Shown here: positions 52,143 to 61,723 of the stretch, in pieces
How positions within the stretch are numbered: position 1 is the stretch's first letter
How the letters are laid out: each line of letters starts with the position of its first letter
From: Dinoroseobacter sp039192165
GTDB taxonomy: Bacteria; Pseudomonadota; Alphaproteobacteria; Rhodobacterales; Rhodobacteraceae
DNA: 64,000 nt
Direction: 5' to 3'
NCBI GenBank assembly: GCA_039192165.1
Contig: JBCCXD010000011.1
Span: forward strand, 41,893-105,892
Program-made: the position numbers and the translations under genes
Notes under the pieces: generated by a model
What the model was told of the DNA's origin: nothing
Databases searched by the model: none
Seen by the model: only the letters and a program-made list of their open reading frames with translations

Positions 52143-53147
52143 TCAACGCATTTCTTTACGCGCGGAGCGGATGTTCCAAACAAGGATCGGGGTTACCAGC
52201 AGCATGATCACCATGGCCGAGGCCGAACCCACCCCCCAGTCATTGGCCCGGAAGAGCTTGTCATACATGTAATTGGCCAGAACCTGGGTTTCCCATTGCC
52301 CATTGGTCATCGCAAACACGATGTCGAAGACCTTCAGCACCACGAGTGTGATTGTGGTCCAGACCACCACAACCGTCGGCATGATCTGTGGCACCTTGAT
52401 CTTGAAGAAAATCTGCCAAGGGGATGCGCCGTCAATGATGGCGGCCTCCACCGTTTCCTCGGGGATACCACGCAGCGCGGCAGACAGGATCACCATTGCA
52501 AACCCTGTCTGCACCCAGACCAGCACGATCATCAAAAAGAAGTTGTTCCAGAACGGGATCGTCAGGAAGGTGACCGGGTCACCCCCCAAGGCAACGATAA
52601 TCGCGTTCAGGATGCCAATTTGCTCCTGCTCGATGGGCCGACCGTCATAAACCAGTTTCCAAATCACCGAGGCGCCTACGAAACTAATCGCCATGGGCAT
52701 AAAGATGATCGACTTGGCAACATTGCCCCACTTGATCCGGTCGGTGAGCTGCGCGGCCAGCAGGCCAAAAGCTGTGGACATTGCAGGCACAACAACCAAC
52801 CAGAACATGTTGTTACGCATTGCTTCCCAGAATTTCGGCTCCGAGGCCATCTGCGCGTAGTTGTCGAGCCCTACAAAGTCATACCCACCGCCCGGCACGC
52901 GCTCCACCAGTGACAGGCGCAGGGTCTCTACCACCGGATACCCGAGATAGAGAAACAGAACGAACATCGCCGGAAACAGGAAGATCCACGGCCTTATCTG
53001 GTTGGCTCGGTTGATGTTGCGCCCTGCATTCGGCCCTTTTGCCGGAAGTAGTACTTTGTCCAAAAACTGGTTTGCGAAGTAGAAATACCCCACACAGGCG
53101 CTGACGCCGATCACGATGGTCAGAATGCCCTGAATGGCCGGATGCAT
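52143..53147 (-). CDS. aglF: Alpha-glucoside ABC transporter permease AglF
   Basis: A 334-residue MalF-type permease with an N-terminal helix (ILTIVIGVSACVGYFYFANQF), then the core (IRPWIFLFPAMFVLFLYLGYPVVETL) and the EAA loop EAAIIDGASPWQIFFKIKVPQ. Pairs with AglG. Confidence 0.92.
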   Translation of the reverse strand: MHPAIQGILTIVIGVSACVGYFYFANQFLDKVLLPAKGPNAGRNINRANQIRPWIFLFPAMFVLFLYLGYPVVETLRLSLVERVPGGGYDFVGLDNYAQMASEPKFWEAMRNNMFWLVVVPAMSTAFGLLAAQLTDRIKWGNVAKSIIFMPMAISFVGASVIWKLVYDGRPIEQEQIGILNAIIVALGGDPVTFLTIPFWNNFFLMIVLVWVQTGFAMVILSAALRGIPEETVEAAIIDGASPWQIFFKIKVPQIMPTVVVVWTTITLVVLKVFDIVFAMTNGQWETQVLANYMYDKLFRANDWGVGSASAMVIMLLVTPILVWNIRSARKEMR

Positions 53148-53217
53148 GACCCTTCTCCCCGCATATTGAACTGGGGTATGCGCTGCCCGGACAGTCCCGG
53201 GCAGCGCGGTGGTGCGC

Positions 53218-54576
53218 TTATTTCAGTGCGTCCCAGGAGGCCTGAATTTCGGCCGCAACTTCCGCGGCTGACTTCGACCCGGAGGAATAATCCACCATGC
53301 CGGTCCAGAAGGTACCCGCCCCGACCCCGCCGGGCATCAGGTCTGAACCATCGAACCGGAACGTGGTCGCGTTCAGCAAAATCTCCCCCTGCTTGCGCGC
53401 AGTGTCCGACGCATAAGTCTCAAGATCGGCCGTTTTGTGCGGGGTCAGGAACCCGCCCTGCGCCATCATCACCTCATGGGCAAACGGCGTCTTCAGAAAC
53501 TCGAGAAACGCGCCCGCAGCAGGGTTGTCATTGGTGATCGCAAAAAGCGTCCCCGCCCCCAGAACCGGGCGCCCGAGATCTTTCTCAGCAAAAGCCGGGA
53601 AGTAGAAGAAATCGGCATCTTCTCCTAGCTCTGTGCCCTCCGGGAAATAGGCGGGAATAAAGCTCGCCTGGCGGTGCATCATGCAGGCCGGGGGCGCATC
53701 AAACAAGCCTTTCGGGCTGTCGCGGAAGTCGATTGCGGCCGTGTCATTTGCCGCACCCACAACGTAATCGTTGTTCCGGGTAAAGTTGCCATACTCCTCA
53801 ATCGCCGCAACCACGCGGGGATCGTCAAACGGCATGTCGTTGCTGACCCAGTCATCATATACCTCAGGCGGCTGGGTACGAAGCATCAGGTCTTCGACCC
53901 AGTCAGTTGCCGGCCAGCCTGTTGCGCCGCCCGAACCAAGACCCACGCACAGCGGTGTCTGACCATCTTCGACCATAAGGTCCATCAAGGCTTTGAACTC
54001 TTCCATTGTTTCCGGGATCTCATACTCGAAATCCTCGAAGTTCTCTGGAATGTACCAAACCAGCGACTTGACGTTCACATTAAAGAAGAAGCCATACAGC
54101 TGGTCGTCTCCGGACGCGTCCGTGTAGGTGCCTAGATCGATCCAGGACTGACCCGCAGCGTAGTTCTCGCCGATCCAGCCGTCCATGCCCTCGGGCAACG
54201 GCGTCAGGAACCCGCGGCTTGCCATCGTCGCGGCAAGCCCCGGCTGCGGAAATACGGTCAGATCAGGGGCAGAACCTGCTTCAGCATCAATGACGATCTG
54301 TTGCTCCAGGCTGTCAGAGCCCACGTAGGTCGCATTGGCTCCCGTGGCCTCGTTGAAATAGGCCACAAGTGCGCCGAATGCGTCAGCTTCTCCGGCAAGC
54401 CACGGGCCGAAGATCGCCAAATCCTGCCCGGACAGGTCGGTGGCCTCCGCGTAGGATTTATAGCTGTCCCAGTCAAATGCGCCTTCGCCCTCAGAAAAAG
54501 GCAAATGCCCACCAGCATGCGCGAACGGTGCAGTCAGGGCGAACGCCGCAGCGCCCGCCAGAAGCGATTTTTTCAT
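53218..54576 (-). CDS. aglE: Alpha-glucoside ABC transporter substrate-binding protein
   Basis: A 452-residue periplasmic family-1 binding protein. The signal peptide MKKSLLAGAAAFALTAPFAHA starts at ATG 54576. Conserved stretches include FGPWLAGEADAFGALVAYFNEATGA and LCVGLGSGGATGWPATDWVEDLMLR with aromatic residues suited for sugar stacking. First gene of the agl operon, under the operator at 54648. Confidence 0.93.
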   Translation of the reverse strand: MKKSLLAGAAAFALTAPFAHAGGHLPFSEGEGAFDWDSYKSYAEATDLSGQDLAIFGPWLAGEADAFGALVAYFNEATGANATYVGSDSLEQQIVIDAEAGSAPDLTVFPQPGLAATMASRGFLTPLPEGMDGWIGENYAAGQSWIDLGTYTDASGDDQLYGFFFNVNVKSLVWYIPENFEDFEYEIPETMEEFKALMDLMVEDGQTPLCVGLGSGGATGWPATDWVEDLMLRTQPPEVYDDWVSNDMPFDDPRVVAAIEEYGNFTRNNDYVVGAANDTAAIDFRDSPKGLFDAPPACMMHRQASFIPAYFPEGTELGEDADFFYFPAFAEKDLGRPVLGAGTLFAITNDNPAAGAFLEFLKTPFAHEVMMAQGGFLTPHKTADLETYASDTARKQGEILLNATTFRFDGSDLMPGGVGAGTFWTGMVDYSSGSKSAAEVAAEIQASWDALK

Positions 54577-54647
54577 CTGTATCCTCCCTCGCGACACGTG
54601 GTTTCGCGCCGGCTTTTCGCTATGCGCCACGGCCCAAAAGACCGATT

Positions 54648-54659
54648 CAAAGCGCTTTG
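54648..54659. promoter_or_regulatory. LacI-type operator, probable AglR site
   Basis: The perfect palindrome CAAAGCGCTTTG, 72 bp upstream of aglE and 180 bp before aglR, has the form of LacI-family sugar operators (central CG). It lies between the divergent agl operon and aglR-bgl-glk, so it may govern both. Confidence 0.8.
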
Positions 54660-54838
54660 GATGTTTGTACATTCCTCAAAGGCACCCCATAAGTCAATCA
54701 CACAAAACCAATGCCTGCCTAGTTCTTTTGCAACGAAATATACTCAGCAGGGAGCATTGCCTTGGTTTTAAGCTTTTGACGAACAGCTCTTTCGCGTCCT
54801 AGAGTGCCGGGACGCGCCCATAACCGCTTAAGAATCCC

Positions 54839-55876
54839 ATGAACCTCAAGCAACTTTCGGAAAAACTCGGTCTCTCTCCCACGACGGTGAGTCGCGCGTT
54901 GAACGGGTACCCCGAGGTGTCCGAGGCGACCCGGATGCGGATCCTGGCTGCGGCAAAGGAACACAACTATTCCCCGTCAGCACAAGCCAAATCGCTTGCA
55001 ACCGGACGGGCCATGACCATTGGTCACGTGATCCCGACCTCAGGCGCGACAGAGATGGTGAACCCCATATTCGGCGACTTCATAGCCGGCGCAGGTGAGA
55101 CCTATGCCGCAGCAGGCTATGACATGATGTTGTCGACGGTGCACCGCGATAATGAACTTTATGCCTATCGCGATCTCGCCGCACGCCGGGCGGTGGATGG
55201 AATGATCGTGCATGCCCCGCGCCTGAACGACCCTCGGGTTGACCTGCTGCGGGAGTTGGAACTGCCTTTTGTCTTCCACGGGCGCGCACCGATCGATGAC
55301 AAGAGCTACAGCTGGCTCGACATCAACAACACCCGGGCGTTCGAACGGGCTACAAAACTGCTTTGCGATCTCGGCCATCGGAATATCGCCCTAATCAATG
55401 GCGACGAAACAATGGATTTCGCCCTGCGGCGGCGCCGGGGCTTTATGACGGCGATGGAGGCCGCCGGATGCAAGGTCCGCGCGGAATGGCTTGCTAAAGG
55501 CGAGATGACCGAGTCCTTTGGGTTCCATACAGCGACTCGAATGCTTGGTCTGCCGACGCCACCGACCGCGTTCCTGGTCTCGTCGATTATCATGGCAATC
55601 GGCGTACGCCGGGCGATCGCGGCGAAAGGTCTCCGCATGGGGCGTGATGTGTCGGTGGTCACCCACGATGATGAGATCAGCTATCTCAAAAACGGCGATA
55701 CAGAACCGGTTTTTACCGCCACGCGGTCTTCGGTTCGGGACGCGGGTCGGCGTGCGGCGGAACTGCTCCTGGCGCAAATCTCCAACCCATCCGCAGATAC
55801 GGTACAGGAGCTCTGGGAATGCGATCTGACTTTGGGCGCGTCCACCGGGCCTGCCACCGTACTGGCCCGAACCTGA
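54839..55876 (+). CDS. aglR: LacI-family regulator AglR
   Basis: A 345-residue repressor. The N-terminal helix-turn-helix is LKQLSEKLGLSPTTVSRALNGYPEVSEATR, with the hinge NYSPSAQAKSLATGRA. The remaining sugar-binding domain (periplasmic-binding fold) senses the glucoside. Divergent to aglE as in rhizobial agl clusters. Confidence 0.92.
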   Translation: MNLKQLSEKLGLSPTTVSRALNGYPEVSEATRMRILAAAKEHNYSPSAQAKSLATGRAMTIGHVIPTSGATEMVNPIFGDFIAGAGETYAAAGYDMMLSTVHRDNELYAYRDLAARRAVDGMIVHAPRLNDPRVDLLRELELPFVFHGRAPIDDKSYSWLDINNTRAFERATKLLCDLGHRNIALINGDETMDFALRRRRGFMTAMEAAGCKVRAEWLAKGEMTESFGFHTATRMLGLPTPPTAFLVSSIIMAIGVRRAIAAKGLRMGRDVSVVTHDDEISYLKNGDTEPVFTATRSSVRDAGRRAAELLLAQISNPSADTVQELWECDLTLGASTGPATVLART

Positions 55877-55883
55877 CACTCGC

Positions 55884-57197
55884 ATGAGCGATCTGCCGCA
55901 GCGCACAGCGTTTCCCGAGGGTTTTCTGTTCGGAACGGCAACATCCGCCTATCAGATTGAGGGCCACGCGCAGGGTGGTGCAGGACGGACCCATTGGGAT
56001 GACTTCGCCGCCACGCACGGCAATGTCGTGAATGCCGAGAATGGCGCGGTTGCCTGCGATCACCTGCACAAGATGGAAGGAGATCTCGACCTGCTGAATC
56101 AGCTGGGCGTGGATGTATATCGGTTTTCGACCTCTTGGGCGCGGGTCCTTCCCGAAGGACGCGGAAAACCCAATGCACAAGGTCTTGATTTTTATGATCG
56201 GCTGGTTGACGGATTGGTCGCGCGCGAGATCCGACCAGCCCTCACTCTCTATCACTGGGAACTGCCTTCGCCTCTGGCTGATCTGGGGGGATGGCGCAAT
56301 CGCGATATAGCTTCTTGGTTTGCTGACTATACCCACACAATTCTGGACCGGATTGGCGACAGGGTGTGGTCTGTTGCACCCATTAACGAGCCGCACTGCG
56401 TCGGCTGGCTTGGTCATTTTTCGGGCGAACACGCGCCGGGGCTGCGCGATATTCGGGCGACAGCGCGGGCAATGCACCATATCCTGCTTGCCCATGGAAC
56501 CGCCTTGTCAGAAATGCGCGAGCGCGGGCAGACGAACCTTGGCGCAGTGTGTAATTTCGAGTTTCCCCACCCCGCCTCCGATAGTTCCGAAGATCGGGCC
56601 GCCGCCGCCCGGTTTGATGCCTACTACAACCGTTTCTACCTGCGGGCACTGATGCAGGGCTGCTATCCCGAGGCCGCGCTTGAAGGCCTGGCGCCGCACC
56701 TCCCCTCCGGCTGGGACGCGGATATGGAGTTGATTTCGGCGCCTCTCGATTGGCTCGGATTAAACTACTACACCTGTAAGCGTATTGCCGCAGTTCCTGG
56801 TCCATGGCCCGCGCTCAGCGAAGTAGAGGGCCCGCTTCCGACAACTGACATGGGATGGGAAGTCTATCCCGACGGCTTGCGCCATTTCCTGACATGGGTC
56901 GCCTCCGAGTTTACCGGAGATCTGCCGCTTTTCGTGACGGAGAACGGCATGGCGTCGCGAAGCGGCATCCAGGATAAGGATCGTATTTCCTACCTCGCAC
57001 AGCACCTGGGTGCTGCGAAGGATGCTCTGGATGCGGGAGTGCCTGTTGCTGGCTATTTTGTCTGGTCCCTTCTGGACAACTACGAATGGGCTCTGGGGTA
57101 CGGGAAAAGGTTCGGGCTGGTCGAGGTGGATTTTGAAACGCTGGCGCGGCGCCCCAAAGCCTCTTTCGAGGCCTTTGCAAAGGCGCTACACCGTTAG
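55884..57197 (+). CDS. Beta-glucosidase (GH1)
   Basis: A 437-residue family-1 glycosidase. Start FPEGFLFGTATSAYQIEGH is typical. The acid/base Glu is in PINEPHC, and the nucleophile Glu in LFVTENGMA. WSLLDNYEWALGYGKRFGLVEVDF is the C-terminal signature. It follows aglR by seven bases, so beta-glucosides are handled beside alpha-glucosides. Exact aglycone preference unknown. Confidence 0.93.
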   Translation: MSDLPQRTAFPEGFLFGTATSAYQIEGHAQGGAGRTHWDDFAATHGNVVNAENGAVACDHLHKMEGDLDLLNQLGVDVYRFSTSWARVLPEGRGKPNAQGLDFYDRLVDGLVAREIRPALTLYHWELPSPLADLGGWRNRDIASWFADYTHTILDRIGDRVWSVAPINEPHCVGWLGHFSGEHAPGLRDIRATARAMHHILLAHGTALSEMRERGQTNLGAVCNFEFPHPASDSSEDRAAAARFDAYYNRFYLRALMQGCYPEAALEGLAPHLPSGWDADMELISAPLDWLGLNYYTCKRIAAVPGPWPALSEVEGPLPTTDMGWEVYPDGLRHFLTWVASEFTGDLPLFVTENGMASRSGIQDKDRISYLAQHLGAAKDALDAGVPVAGYFVWSLLDNYEWALGYGKRFGLVEVDFETLARRPKASFEAFAKALHR

Positions 57198-57227
57198 CGC
57201 AAACAAATTCGATTCTGAGGTGGCCCC

Positions 57228-58217
57228 ATGGCCCAGCCCGACACCGCGCCCGTTCTTGTCGCCGATATCGGCGGCACCAATACGCGTGTTGCTCTGGCCG
57301 ATGGGGCGCAAGTCAGACAGAACACCGTCACCAAGTATCGCAATGCAGAATATCCCAGCCTGGACAGAGTGTTGCGCACGTATCTTCAGGAAAGATCTAT
57401 ACAGGTGACTGGCGCCTGTGTCGCACTTGCCGGCCCGACGCGAAACGGTGTCGGCGGCCTGACCAATCTGGACTGGCGGATGGATGAAGCGTTGTTGCGC
57501 GAAGCCACCGGAGCCAATCACGTTGCCCTCCTGAACGATCTTGTTGCTCAGGGCTACGCGCTCAATCATGTTGCCGACCATGACCTGACCCCCGTTGTGT
57601 CGCGCCCGGCCTCGAGACCCGGCGAAACCCGGTTGATGATCGGCATCGGAACGGGCTTCAATGCCGCGGCGGTAATCTCGACACCCGGCGGTCTTCTGGT
57701 GACACCTTCAGAGGCCGGCCATGCCAATTTGCCGGTGCGCACCGAACGCGAATTGCGCCTGTGTCGCTTTGTGGAGACCGCGCATGGTTTTCCGGCGATC
57801 GAGGATGTCCTGTCGGGGCGCGGGCTGGAACGGGTGCATGCCTTTCTCGATGCAGCGCCGGACCGAAGCGAGCGACCGCACGCCGCTCAGATCATGGAAG
57901 CCGCAGAACGCGGCAACCGCCATGCTCTGGATACGCTGGAGTTGTTTATCGGCCTGATGGGGACTGTCGCGGGCAACCTGTCGCTGATCCACCTGCCCTT
58001 TGGCGGCGTTTATCTTGTCGGTGGAGTTGCGCGGGCGATGGGACCTTATCTGGCCGCGCACGGGTTTTCTGAGGCCTTTGCCAACAAGGGCCGTTTTGCC
58101 GATTTCATGCGCCAGTTCCCGGTCTGGATGCTGGAGGACGATTTTGCAGCCCTCACCGGATGTGCCGCCTATCTTGCGCAGGGCGCGCCTCAGGGCGTGG
58201 GAAGTTCCACCGGCTGA
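57228..58217 (+). CDS. glk: Glucokinase
   Basis: A 329-residue ROK-unlike (E. coli-type) glucokinase. ATP site VADIGGTNTRVALADG, glucose-contacting LLNDLVAQGYAL and GIGTGFNAAAVI, and GVYLVGGVARAMGPYL are present. Phosphorylates glucose released by AglA and the GH1 enzyme. Its end overlaps that of sitD by 28 bases on the opposite strand. Confidence 0.93.
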   Translation: MAQPDTAPVLVADIGGTNTRVALADGAQVRQNTVTKYRNAEYPSLDRVLRTYLQERSIQVTGACVALAGPTRNGVGGLTNLDWRMDEALLREATGANHVALLNDLVAQGYALNHVADHDLTPVVSRPASRPGETRLMIGIGTGFNAAAVISTPGGLLVTPSEAGHANLPVRTERELRLCRFVETAHGFPAIEDVLSGRGLERVHAFLDAAPDRSERPHAAQIMEAAERGNRHALDTLELFIGLMGTVAGNLSLIHLPFGGVYLVGGVARAMGPYLAAHGFSEAFANKGRFADFMRQFPVWMLEDDFAALTGCAAYLAQGAPQGVGSSTG

Positions 58218-59056
58218 GGCTCTGGCGCAGGGGTCTGTGCCAGGTGATGGTTCAGCCAAAGCCGCCGCAGAAAGGCAATTACGAACATCGCCGACAAGAT
58301 CAGGATCATGGTCGGGGCCGGCGCGCTATCGAGCCAGAAACTCGCATAGACACCTGCGATACCCGCAAAGACGGTCAGGGCAACCGCCCAGATCAACATC
58401 CGCTCAAATCGCTTGGTGATTAGAAAAGCGATCGCGCCAGGCGCAATCAGCAAACCAACAGCCAACACAATCCCAACAGCCTTCAGGACCCCCACAACCG
58501 TCAACGATATCAGGGCCAGCATCCCGTAATGCAGCAACCCTGTGCGCAAACCGACTGCATGGGCTTGTGCAGGATCGAACGCATGCAGAAGAAAATCGCG
58601 CCATTTCAGTGTCATCACGCCACAAACGACAATCCCGATAACGCCGGCCGTCCACAGATCCGAAGCATCAACGCCGAGCATATTGCCTAGCAAGATATGG
58701 TCGAGATGTACGGACGTATTGACCTTGGCATAGATCACGAGGCCAATCCCGAACATGCCTGAGAACACCACCCCCATGACCGTGTCCGGTTTTACCCGGC
58801 TGTTGGCGCCCAGATAGCCAACGGCCAAGGCACAGAACATTCCAGCGACAAACGCACCAACGCTGAGCGGAAGACCCAGCACATACGCCAGCACAATCCC
58901 AGGCAGCACCGCGTGGCTGATCGCATCGCCCATCAGGCTCCAGCCCTTCAGAACAACAAAACAGCTAAGGATAGCGCAAGGAATACCAATCAGAACTGAA
59001 ATCAGGAACGCATTCTGCATAAAAGGAAAAAGAAACGGGGCCAGCAGCAGATCCAT
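58190..59056 (-). CDS. sitD: Manganese/iron ABC transporter permease (SitD)
   Basis: A 288-residue membrane protein of the ABC-3 family, with about eight helices and the family's KGWSLMGDAISHAVLPGIVLAYVLGLPL loop. Last gene of sitABCD, overlapping sitC by one base (TGATG). Confidence 0.9.
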   Translation of the reverse strand: MDLLLAPFLFPFMQNAFLISVLIGIPCAILSCFVVLKGWSLMGDAISHAVLPGIVLAYVLGLPLSVGAFVAGMFCALAVGYLGANSRVKPDTVMGVVFSGMFGIGLVIYAKVNTSVHLDHILLGNMLGVDASDLWTAGVIGIVVCGVMTLKWRDFLLHAFDPAQAHAVGLRTGLLHYGMLALISLTVVGVLKAVGIVLAVGLLIAPGAIAFLITKRFERMLIWAVALTVFAGIAGVYASFWLDSAPAPTMILILSAMFVIAFLRRLWLNHHLAQTPAPEPQPVELPTP

Positions 59057-59916
59057 CAGGCGGTTTCCTCGTGCAGCGCTTCGGCCGCCCGGCGCTTGGC
59101 CGCCAACAGGCCATGCTTAGGCGCAAAGAAAAACGCGAGCAGGAATAAGCAGGTTTGCAATGTGATGATCACCCCGCCTGTCGCTCCGTCGAGGAAATAG
59201 CTGACATACGCACCCATCGCCGATGTCCCCGCGCCGATCGCAACAGATATTGCCAGCAGGCGCGGAAAGCGATCCGTCAGCAGATACGCGGTTGCCCCTG
59301 GTGTCACCACCATCGCAATCACCAGAAACGCGCCAACCGTCTGCAACGCGGCCACGGTGCAGGCGGCAAGCAGCACGAAAAATACAAACTTCAGCGCTTC
59401 CGGCCGAAGCCCGATCGACCGGGCGTGATTTTCGTCGAAGAACGCAACCAAAAGGTCCTTCCATAGAACAAGCAGGACGCCCATCGAGACAACCCCGATG
59501 ATCACAAGCTGCAAAGTGTCCGTTGGCGAGATTGCAAGGATATTGCCCAAAAGGATTGTCTGTACATCGATCTGAACGGGACTGACCGATACCATAAACA
59601 ACCCCAGCCCGAAGAAAGCGGTAAAGATCAGTCCGATGATCGCGTCTTGCTTCAGCCCCGATCGCTGGTTCAGGAACAACATGGCGCCCGCCGCAAGCCC
59701 ACCGGCCAAAAACGCACCAAGCGCAAATGGCAGTCCGAGCATATAGGCGCCTGCTACCCCCGGTACAATTGCATGGCTCAGCGCATCCCCGATCAGCGAC
59801 CAGCCCTTTAGCATCAAGTAGGCCGACAGAAATGCGCAGACTGCGCCGACCAGCGAACTCACCCAGATTGCATTGGTCATGTAACTGTAGGCGAAGGGCT
59901 CCAGAAGAATGCTCAT
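59056..59916 (-). CDS. sitC: Manganese/iron ABC transporter permease (SitC)
   Basis: A 286-residue ABC-3 permease, paralogous to SitD, with KGWSLIGDALSHAIVPGVAGAYMLGLPF. The presence of two different permeases is typical of Sit/Yfe systems, as opposed to single-permease ZnuB. ATGA overlap with sitB. Confidence 0.9.
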   Translation of the reverse strand: MSILLEPFAYSYMTNAIWVSSLVGAVCAFLSAYLMLKGWSLIGDALSHAIVPGVAGAYMLGLPFALGAFLAGGLAAGAMLFLNQRSGLKQDAIIGLIFTAFFGLGLFMVSVSPVQIDVQTILLGNILAISPTDTLQLVIIGVVSMGVLLVLWKDLLVAFFDENHARSIGLRPEALKFVFFVLLAACTVAALQTVGAFLVIAMVVTPGATAYLLTDRFPRLLAISVAIGAGTSAMGAYVSYFLDGATGGVIITLQTCLFLLAFFFAPKHGLLAAKRRAAEALHEETA

Positions 59917-60833
59917 TCCCCTCCTCCGGGTTTCTGACTCTGCTGGTCCGGAGTGGGCGATGTGGTTTGCGTTACCTCGTCATAGGTCACAAGGGGCCGT
60001 TCGTCGTCGGTATAGATCACAACTTTTCGCGCGTCGTCGTCGTCGTGCAGATCGGAGCCTTCCAGCACGAAATGGCGCAGAACGCCGCCAAAGGCCCGTT
60101 CAAGGTTGTCCTGTGTGAAGGTCGTTTCGGTCGGGCCGTAGCCCAGCACCGTACCCTTCACCAAAATCGTGCGATCACAGAACTCCGGAACAGACCCAAG
60201 GTTGTGGGTGGACACCAGCATCACCCGACCTTCGGCCCGGAGATCCCGTAAAAGGGAAATGATCGCCTCCTCGGTCTGCACATCGACGCCCGTAAACGGC
60301 TCATCGAGCAAGATCACCTGCCCGTCCTGTGCCAGAGCCCGGGCCAGAAAGACCCGTTTGCGCTGTCCGCCACTCAGCTCGCCGATCTGTCGTGTCCGAA
60401 AGGCGGACATGCCAACCCGCTCCAGTGCATGGGCCACTGCAGCGTGGTCAGCTTTCTTAGGGCGTCGCAACAAACCCATATGGCCATAGCGCCCCATCAT
60501 CACCACGTCTTCGACAAGCACAGGGAAAGCCCAGTCGACCTCTTCCGCCTGCGGGACATAGGCAACAAGGTTTTGACGCAACGCCTCGCGCACAGTCATG
60601 CCCATGACCTCGATCTCGCCACGCGCGACGGGAACAAATCCCATTATTGCTTTAAACAGCGTTGATTTGCCGGCCCCGTTTACCCCTACAAGTGCCGTGA
60701 TGGACCCGCGTGGCACGTCGAAGCTGGCGTTCGACAAAGCTGTCAGACCATTGCGGTACGTTACAGTAACGTCTCGGGCAAAGAGCCCGACGGCCGAAGG
60801 ACGTGTATCCGGGGCCAGGTCTCGCATGATCAA
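59913..60833 (-). CDS. sitB: Manganese/iron ABC transporter ATPase (SitB)
   Basis: A 306-residue ATPase: Walker A GVNGAGKST, signature ELSGGQRKRVFLARAL, Walker B VILLDEPFTGVD. A C-terminal acidic extension of about 50 residues (HDDDDARKVVIY...) is beyond the core. ATGA overlaps at both ends join it to sitA and sitC. Confidence 0.92.
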   Translation of the reverse strand: MIMRDLAPDTRPSAVGLFARDVTVTYRNGLTALSNASFDVPRGSITALVGVNGAGKSTLFKAIMGFVPVARGEIEVMGMTVREALRQNLVAYVPQAEEVDWAFPVLVEDVVMMGRYGHMGLLRRPKKADHAAVAHALERVGMSAFRTRQIGELSGGQRKRVFLARALAQDGQVILLDEPFTGVDVQTEEAIISLLRDLRAEGRVMLVSTHNLGSVPEFCDRTILVKGTVLGYGPTETTFTQDNLERAFGGVLRHFVLEGSDLHDDDDARKVVIYTDDERPLVTYDEVTQTTSPTPDQQSQKPGGGE

Positions 60834-61723
60834 TTCACCGCCGGGGTCAGTCCCATGGCCAGCGTCTCAGAGGTGACCCGCAAAAGGTCCAGATAGGTCG
60901 GAACCGGACCGTCCGCTTCAGTCAGGCTGTCCACATAAAGTACCCCACCGAATTCAGCATCCGTTTCGCGCGCGACCTGAAAAGCCGGGTCATTGTTCAC
61001 GGTGCTTTCGCAGAATACCGCCGGGATGTTGTTGGCGCGCACGCCATCGATCACCTTTCGCACTTGCTGCGGCGTGCCGGTCTCGTCGGCATTCATTGGC
61101 CACAGGTAAAGCTCCTGCATCCCGAAATCCCGCGCGAGGTAGCTGAATGCGCCTTCACAGCTCACCAACCAACGCTGTGCTGCAGGCACTTCCAGAACCC
61201 GCGCGCGAAGCGGTGCTATCGCGTCGGTTATCTCGGCCTTGTAGGCTTCGGCGTTCGCACGATAGGTGTCCGCGTTATCCGGATCGTGTTCGATAAATGC
61301 ATCACGAATATTGTCGACATAAACCAGAGCATTATCGAGCGACATCCAGGCATGCGGGTTCGGTTTGCCCTCGTAGCTGCCTGTGGCAATCGGCACCGGA
61401 TCGATACCTTCGGTCAGTACAACGGCCGGAACGTCGCGCAGGGTCCCGAAGAACTGCTCGAACCACAACTCTAGGTTAAGGCCATTCCACATAATCAGAT
61501 CTGCATCCTGCGCCCTCAGCAGATCGCGCGGCGTCGGCTGATAGCCGTGGATTTCAGCCCCCGGCTTGGTGATCGAGACAACATCGGCGGCATCACCGGC
61601 AACATTCTGCGCCATGTCGGCAATCACCGTAAAGGTGGTCGCGGCCATGAACTTGTCTTCAGCAAGGACGGTGGATGTAAGAAGTCCTGTTGCGGCGGTC
61701 GCGGCGAGCAGTGTTCTGAGCAT
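60830..61723 (-). CDS. sitA: Manganese/iron-binding periplasmic protein (SitA)
   Basis: A 297-residue cluster-9 metal-binding protein. The four ligands can be placed: His in GAEIHGYQPTP, His in KPNPHAWMSL, Glu in CEGAFSYLARDFG and Asp in LYVDSL. This His-His-Glu-Asp set, and the lack of a His-rich loop, fit the Mn/Fe class (PsaA/SitA) and not ZnuA. Signal peptide at MLRTLLAATAATGLLTSTVLA; ATG 61723 follows GGGAGAAA. A start at 61741 is possible. Controlled by the boxes at 61771-61818. Confidence 0.92.
   Translation of the reverse strand: MLRTLLAATAATGLLTSTVLAEDKFMAATTFTVIADMAQNVAGDAADVVSITKPGAEIHGYQPTPRDLLRAQDADLIMWNGLNLELWFEQFFGTLRDVPAVVLTEGIDPVPIATGSYEGKPNPHAWMSLDNALVYVDNIRDAFIEHDPDNADTYRANAEAYKAEITDAIAPLRARVLEVPAAQRWLVSCEGAFSYLARDFGMQELYLWPMNADETGTPQQVRKVIDGVRANNIPAVFCESTVNNDPAFQVARETDAEFGGVLYVDSLTEADGPVPTYLDLLRVTSETLAMGLTPAVN

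Noticed and set aside
50928..52913. 661-codon open frame on the plus strand
   Set aside because: It is antisense to aglG and aglF, is rich in His, Arg, Gln and Asp as mirror frames of membrane genes are, and matches no family.
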